A stretch of 8,855 nt of DNA, from the NCBI GenBank assembly GCA_030594505.1, contig JAUVFC010000061.1, positions 1 to 8,855 on the forward strand. Direction: 5' to 3'. This DNA comes from Desulfobacterales bacterium (GTDB taxonomy: Bacteria; Desulfobacterota; Desulfobacteria; Desulfobacterales; C00003106). This document shows, one piece after another, positions 5,667 through 8,855 of this stretch. The number at the start of each line of letters is the position of its first letter. Position 1 is the stretch's first letter. The position numbers and the translations under genes were made by a program. Below the pieces are notes generated by a model. That model was given only the letters and a program-made list of their open reading frames with translations. It was not told the DNA's origin and made no database searches.

Positions 5667-6461
5667 ATGAAAATGCGAAAAACCATTGATCCGTTCTTCT
5701 GGCTGACTCTTGTTTGTAGTTCCGTTGTGGTGGCCTTTATTCTTATTCCTCTGATCCAGATGACGGCCCAACCCTCATTTCAGGACCTTAAGGAAGCCCT
5801 TCAAGACCGGGATGTCCGTCGTTCTATCTGGCTCAGTATCTATACATCCGGCCTGGCAGCCTTTATTTCTGTTGCAATCGGCACTCCCTTTGCTTATCTA
5901 CTTGCCCGCAAAAAATTCCCGGGGAAAAAAATTGTTGAAAGCATCGTTGATCTTCCCATCATGATTCCACACCCCGTTATCGGGATTGCCATTCTGGGGC
6001 TGGCCGGGAAAAATCACTGGATCGGGAACCTTATGCAGCAGATAGGGATACACATTATGGGAACGGTCACCGGCATTGTGGCTGTGCTGACCTTTGTGGG
6101 GCTGCCTTTTTATGTCAACACGGTCAAGGCAGGATTTGAAGCCGTCCCGGTACGGCTGGAAAATGTCTCCAGAAGCCTCGGGGCTTCTGCCGCCGGGACA
6201 CTCTTGCGCGTCACCTTTCCCCTTGCATGGCGTTCCATGCTGGCAGGGCTTATCATGTGTTGTGCCAGAGCGATCAGTGAATTTGGAGCAGTCGTTATCG
6301 TGGCCTATCATCCCATGATAGCGCCGGTAATGATTTATGAGCGCTTCACTGCCCATGGCCTGAAATATTCTCAGCCTGTGGCTGTCTGGCTCATACTGGT
6401 CTGCCTCGTGCTATTTCTCCTTTTGAGAATCTTCTCTCTGCCGAAAGATAACCAGACATGA
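5667..6461 (+). CDS. wtpB: Tungstate/molybdate ABC transporter, permease
   Basis: A 264-residue inner-membrane protein with about six hydrophobic helices and the BPD_transp_1 fold. The cytoplasmic EAA loop is clear as LENVSRSLGASAAGTLLRVTFPLA (about 167-190), the coupling site for the ATPase. The sequence LPIMIPHPVIGIAIL before it is typical of ModB/WtpB permeases. It would form a homodimer that receives oxyanion from WtpA. An ATG at 5667 or the one at 5673 could be used: AGGAAGG at 5658-5664 suits either. The last four bases, ATGA, overlap the start of wtpC, so translation is coupled. Confidence 0.93.
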   Translation: MKMRKTIDPFFWLTLVCSSVVVAFILIPLIQMTAQPSFQDLKEALQDRDVRRSIWLSIYTSGLAAFISVAIGTPFAYLLARKKFPGKKIVESIVDLPIMIPHPVIGIAILGLAGKNHWIGNLMQQIGIHIMGTVTGIVAVLTFVGLPFYVNTVKAGFEAVPVRLENVSRSLGASAAGTLLRVTFPLAWRSMLAGLIMCCARAISEFGAVVIVAYHPMIAPVMIYERFTAHGLKYSQPVAVWLILVCLVLFLLLRIFSLPKDNQT

Positions 6462-7495
6462 TAGAAATCGAAACTTTGCGCATCGAGTTGCCCGGTTTTG
6501 CTCTGCAAGACATCGAACTCTCAATTCAGGATGAGGAATTTTTCACGCTTCTGGGTCCGACAGGTGCGGGAAAGACACTGGTGCTGGAAGCAATTGCCGG
6601 TATCGTTCCGATTACCAGCGGCCGCATCCGTGTCAAGGGGCGGGACATTACGGATCTTCCTCCGGAGCAGCGTGGCATCGGGATCGTCTACCAGGATTAT
6701 GCCCTCTTTCCCCATCTGTCCGTTTTGGAAAACATCACTTACGGATTACGCTACCACAAAACTGATTCACACTCCTCCGGACAATGGGTAAAATGGCTCA
6801 TGGAGCGCCTCGGACTTCATCCGCTTGCTCGCCGTTCCATTTACCATCTGAGCGGAGGTGAGAAACAGCGAGTGGCCCTTGCCCGCGCCCTGGCGGTGAA
6901 TCCTTCCGTGCTGCTTTTAGATGAACCGCTCTCCGCTCTGGACCCCAATTTCCGCGAAGAGATTCGGGACGTTTTGAAAAAACTTCATCAAGAGGTGGGA
7001 ATCACCTTCTTGATGGTCACCCACGATTTTGCCGAAGTGCTTTTTCTGGGCCAACGAACCGCCATCCTCAACCGTGGCATAATTGAACAGGTCGGCCCAG
7101 TCTCCGAAGTCTTTCAACGGCCGGCTACCCCTTTTGCGGCTGAATTTGTGGGCATGAAAAATGTCTTTCCGGCTGTCTTTAAAGAAACCAGGGCTATGGT
7201 GGATGACCTGGAATTACATCTGCAAGACCCACCTGAAAGTCACAAGCGCTATGTGGCAATTCGGGCTGAAGATATTGTGATCGAGAAAGAAAAACTTTCA
7301 GGAAACGGCCTTAACGTGTTTCAAGGCAAGGTCCTGGAGGTGATTGATCGAGGCCTTTACCACGAAGTTTCGGTCAGTGCCGGAAAGATCATCTTTAGGG
7401 CAATTCTCACCAAAAGCGCTCTCTTTGAAATAAAACTCCGGGAAGGAAAAGAGGTCCACATTGCGATCCGATCGTCTGCCATCCATGTTTTTTAA
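6458..7495 (+). CDS. wtpC: Tungstate/molybdate ABC transporter, ATP-binding protein with C-terminal TOBE domain
   Basis: A 345-residue ATPase that powers import through WtpB. Walker A GPTGAGKT is at 33-40, Q-loop Gln79, signature LSGGEKQRVALARAL at 131-145, Walker B with Glu156 in LLLDEP, D-loop SALD at 159-162 and H-loop His189 in MVTHD. Residues from about 235 onward form the regulatory region, including a TOBE-like domain (about 285-345) that in ModC/WtpC relatives can bind oxyanion and inhibit transport. Every motif is intact. It overlaps wtpB by 4 bases. The stop TAA lies in the TTAA that flanks the palindromic element starting at 7496. Because TTAA is the presumed target site, the protein end is unchanged by the insertion. 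Specificity follows from WtpA; ModC or WtpC would both be acceptable names. Confidence 0.93.
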   Translation: MIEIETLRIELPGFALQDIELSIQDEEFFTLLGPTGAGKTLVLEAIAGIVPITSGRIRVKGRDITDLPPEQRGIGIVYQDYALFPHLSVLENITYGLRYHKTDSHSSGQWVKWLMERLGLHPLARRSIYHLSGGEKQRVALARALAVNPSVLLLDEPLSALDPNFREEIRDVLKKLHQEVGITFLMVTHDFAEVLFLGQRTAILNRGIIEQVGPVSEVFQRPATPFAAEFVGMKNVFPAVFKETRAMVDDLELHLQDPPESHKRYVAIRAEDIVIEKEKLSGNGLNVFQGKVLEVIDRGLYHEVSVSAGKIIFRAILTKSALFEIKLREGKEVHIAIRSSAIHVF

Positions 7496-7673
7496 GAGCC
7501 TCTTGCAGAAACAACTTCGTCACGAGATCGCGCGAAAAAGTTCTGCGCAAGGAAGAGGAGCCAAAATCGCCGCAGGCATAGCAGTAGCTATGTTGAGGAC
7601 GGTTTTACGACGATGACGCAGCGCAGGACTTTTGCAGCCGATCGCAGTAGATGGCTGTTTTTGCAAGAGGCTC
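7496..7673. mobile_element. Palindromic MITE-like element abutting the wtpC stop (178 bp)
   Basis: The ends GAGCCTCTTGCAGAAACA and the reverse complement of TGTTTTTGCAAGAGGCTC match at 17 of 18 positions. TTAA flanks both sides (7492-7495 and 7674-7677). This fits a 4-bp target duplication of the YTAR kind used by IS5-type transposases, though TTAA being palindromic makes this less certain. Inside, 7526-7548 pairs with 7621-7643 (GATCG, AAAAGT and CTGCGC blocks), and CATAGC-AGTA-GCTATG (7577-7592) caps the structure. It has no coding capacity. The bases from 7701 to 7804 contain no gene. Confidence 0.7.
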
Positions 7674-7680
7674 TTAAAAT

Positions 7681-7700
7681 TAATGATTTTGTAAAAAGTC
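7681..7700 (+). repeat. Solo end of the TGATGACTTCGTAAAAAGTC repeat
   Basis: TAATGATTTTGTAAAAAGTC differs at three positions from the left end at 152-171. No partner end is found before the next gene, so it is a decayed or solo terminal repeat. It lies directly beside the palindromic element, suggesting a stretch that accepts repeated insertions. Confidence 0.5.
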
Positions 7701-7804
7701 CCGACAGCCCGCCACAAGACCGGCGGATCTTCGACTTGTCGACTTTGATTCTCCTGTTTTTTTCCTTGTTGACGGACAGGCACAACCATTGTAAATAAGT
7801 GGAG

Positions 7805-8855
7805 ATGGACGTTGCCGGTATAATAGCAAAAGTTGATTCTTTTATCTGGGGTCCTCCCCTCATGATCCTCCTGGTGGGAACCGGCCTCTACCTCACGATA
7901 CGCACGGCATTCATTCAGCTCCGTGGATTTCGTCATGGGGTCAAGGTCCTGCGGGGCCATCTCGACAGAGTTGACGACCCGGGAGAGATCAGTCCATTCC
8001 GCGCCCTTTCTGCTGCGCTGTCCGCAACCATCGGCACAGGGAATATCGTGGGTGTAGCCGCTGCTATACTGGTTGGCGGGCCTGGCGCGGTCTTTTGGAT
8101 GTGGATCACAGCGCTTGTGGGAATGGCCACAAAGTTTGGCTGCTGCGCCCTTGCTGTTCACTTTCGAAAAATTGATGAAACAGGCGAGGCCCACGGCGGC
8201 CCCATGCACTATATTGAGATGGGCATGGGGCCTAAGTTTAAATGGCTGGCTGTCCTTTTTGCCGCCTTTACGGCCACGGCAAGCCTCGGCATAGGCAATA
8301 TGTTCCAGATCAACAATGTGGCGGCCGCGGTCAATACAATCCTCTACGGCCATAACGTCCAATCTTCCGACACAGTCAATATGATAGTAGGGCTGGTGTC
8401 GGCCACCTTGGTAGCTATCGTCATCCTGGGCGGGATTAAACGCATCGCAAACGTTGCGAGTAAGATCGTCCCCTTTATGTGTATCTTCTATATAGCGGCA
8501 GGGCTTTTTATCTTAATCAAGAATGCGGCAACTGTCCCTCATGGCTTAGGTCTGATCTTTCAATACGCCTTTACAGCGCCGGAATCCGTTGCCGGCGGCC
8601 TTTTGGGTGGAGTAATCCGTTCAGGCGTAGCCCGGGGGCTTTTTTCCAACGAGGCCGGGCTCGGTTCTGCGGCCATGGCCCACGGCGCGGCAAGGACCCG
8701 GGAACCGATCCGCCAGGGCATGGTGGCTATGCTCGGCCCATTTATCGATACCATTGTTGTCTGTACCATCACCGCGCTTGTCATCATATGTACCGGCGCC
8801 TATGAGACTGTGACCATTAAGGGAAAACTTACCAGCGCCGCTTTTGACATGGGCA
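7805..8855 (+). CDS. Sodium:alanine/glycine symporter (AGCS family), C-terminus outside window
   Basis: The frame is open from ATG 7805 to the window edge: 350 residues of an inner-membrane protein of which roughly 100-150 more would be expected. It imports alanine or glycine with Na+ (or H+). Family hallmarks are FIWGPPLMILLVGTGLYLT near the N-terminus (13-31), SATIGTGNIVGVAAAI (73-88), GGPGAVFWMW (91-100), HGGPMHYIE (130-138) and RGLFSNEAGLGSAAMAH (277-293). About eight hydrophobic helices are visible. The start fits the family's normal N-terminus, but the ribosome binding site is poor: GGAG touches the ATG. An in-frame GTG two codons earlier is possible. It is separated from wtpC by two repeats, so it is probably its own unit. 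Confidence 0.93.
   Translation, partial: MDVAGIIAKVDSFIWGPPLMILLVGTGLYLTIRTAFIQLRGFRHGVKVLRGHLDRVDDPGEISPFRALSAALSATIGTGNIVGVAAAILVGGPGAVFWMWITALVGMATKFGCCALAVHFRKIDETGEAHGGPMHYIEMGMGPKFKWLAVLFAAFTATASLGIGNMFQINNVAAAVNTILYGHNVQSSDTVNMIVGLVSATLVAIVILGGIKRIANVASKIVPFMCIFYIAAGLFILIKNAATVPHGLGLIFQYAFTAPESVAGGLLGGVIRSGVARGLFSNEAGLGSAAMAHGAARTREPIRQGMVAMLGPFIDTIVVCTITALVIICTGAYETVTIKGKLTSAAFDMG

Noticed and set aside
5898..6356. 152-codon minus-strand frame within wtpB
   Set aside because: It is antisense to a permease with a clear EAA loop; no ribosome binding site or protein-like composition.
7770..7804. Promoter TTGACG with a downstream TAAATA before the AGCS gene
   Set aside because: The -10 matches only about half the consensus and would sit directly against the start codon.
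7520..8362. 280-codon minus-strand open frame
   Set aside because: It lies opposite the clear AGCS symporter gene and has a composition (many Arg, His, Cys and Lys-rich stretches) typical of an antisense shadow; part of it is translated mobile element.
1..8855. CRISPR array
   Set aside because: Repeats here are dispersed, inverted and unequally spaced; no regular repeat-spacer pattern exists.

Overview
The window looks like chromosomal DNA from a Gram-negative anaerobe, most likely a deltaproteobacterial (Desulfobacterota) sulfate reducer, syntroph or relative. The clues are an archaeal-type tungstate/molybdate transporter (WtpABC), a soluble GAF hybrid histidine kinase, and intergenic spaces full of short palindromic mobile elements. 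The assignment is inferred from gene style; no marker gene is present.

Layout from left to right. Positions 1-105 hold the 3' end of an unrecognised plus-strand gene, followed by a small hairpin. Positions 152-285 hold a repeat that starts with a TGATGACTTCGTAAAAAGTC end and carries a nested REP-like hairpin. Positions 277-453 (minus) are the C-terminal remnant of a broken gene. A cytoplasmic hybrid kinase (764-2707) is bracketed by two inverted copies (476-616 and 2924-3088) of one structured MITE-like element. A minus-strand EamA/DMT permease (3290-4156) has a second type of MITE (4180-4337) inserted just upstream of its start. Next comes the plus-strand wtpA-wtpB-wtpC operon (4642-7495), a third palindromic element (7496-7673) that abuts the wtpC stop, and a sodium:alanine/glycine symporter (AGCS) gene that runs off the right edge (7805-8855).

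How the genes work together: WtpA is a periplasmic binding protein for tungstate or molybdate, WtpB is the permease and WtpC the ATPase. Together they import the oxyanion for pterin-dependent enzymes such as formate dehydrogenase or aldehyde:ferredoxin oxidoreductase. The EamA and AGCS proteins are independent secondary transporters. The kinase has no partner regulator gene here but carries its own receiver domain.

The most unusual content is between the genes. The two inverted element copies differ at six positions over about 100 bp, and every difference fits one nested hairpin: one compensatory pair change, two changes that keep G-U pairing, and two in loops. Both copies have apparent 5-bp target duplications (one perfect, one 4/5). 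This points to a small mobile element with a constrained folded form. No CRISPR array, rRNA, tRNA, transposase gene or recognised riboswitch was seen.
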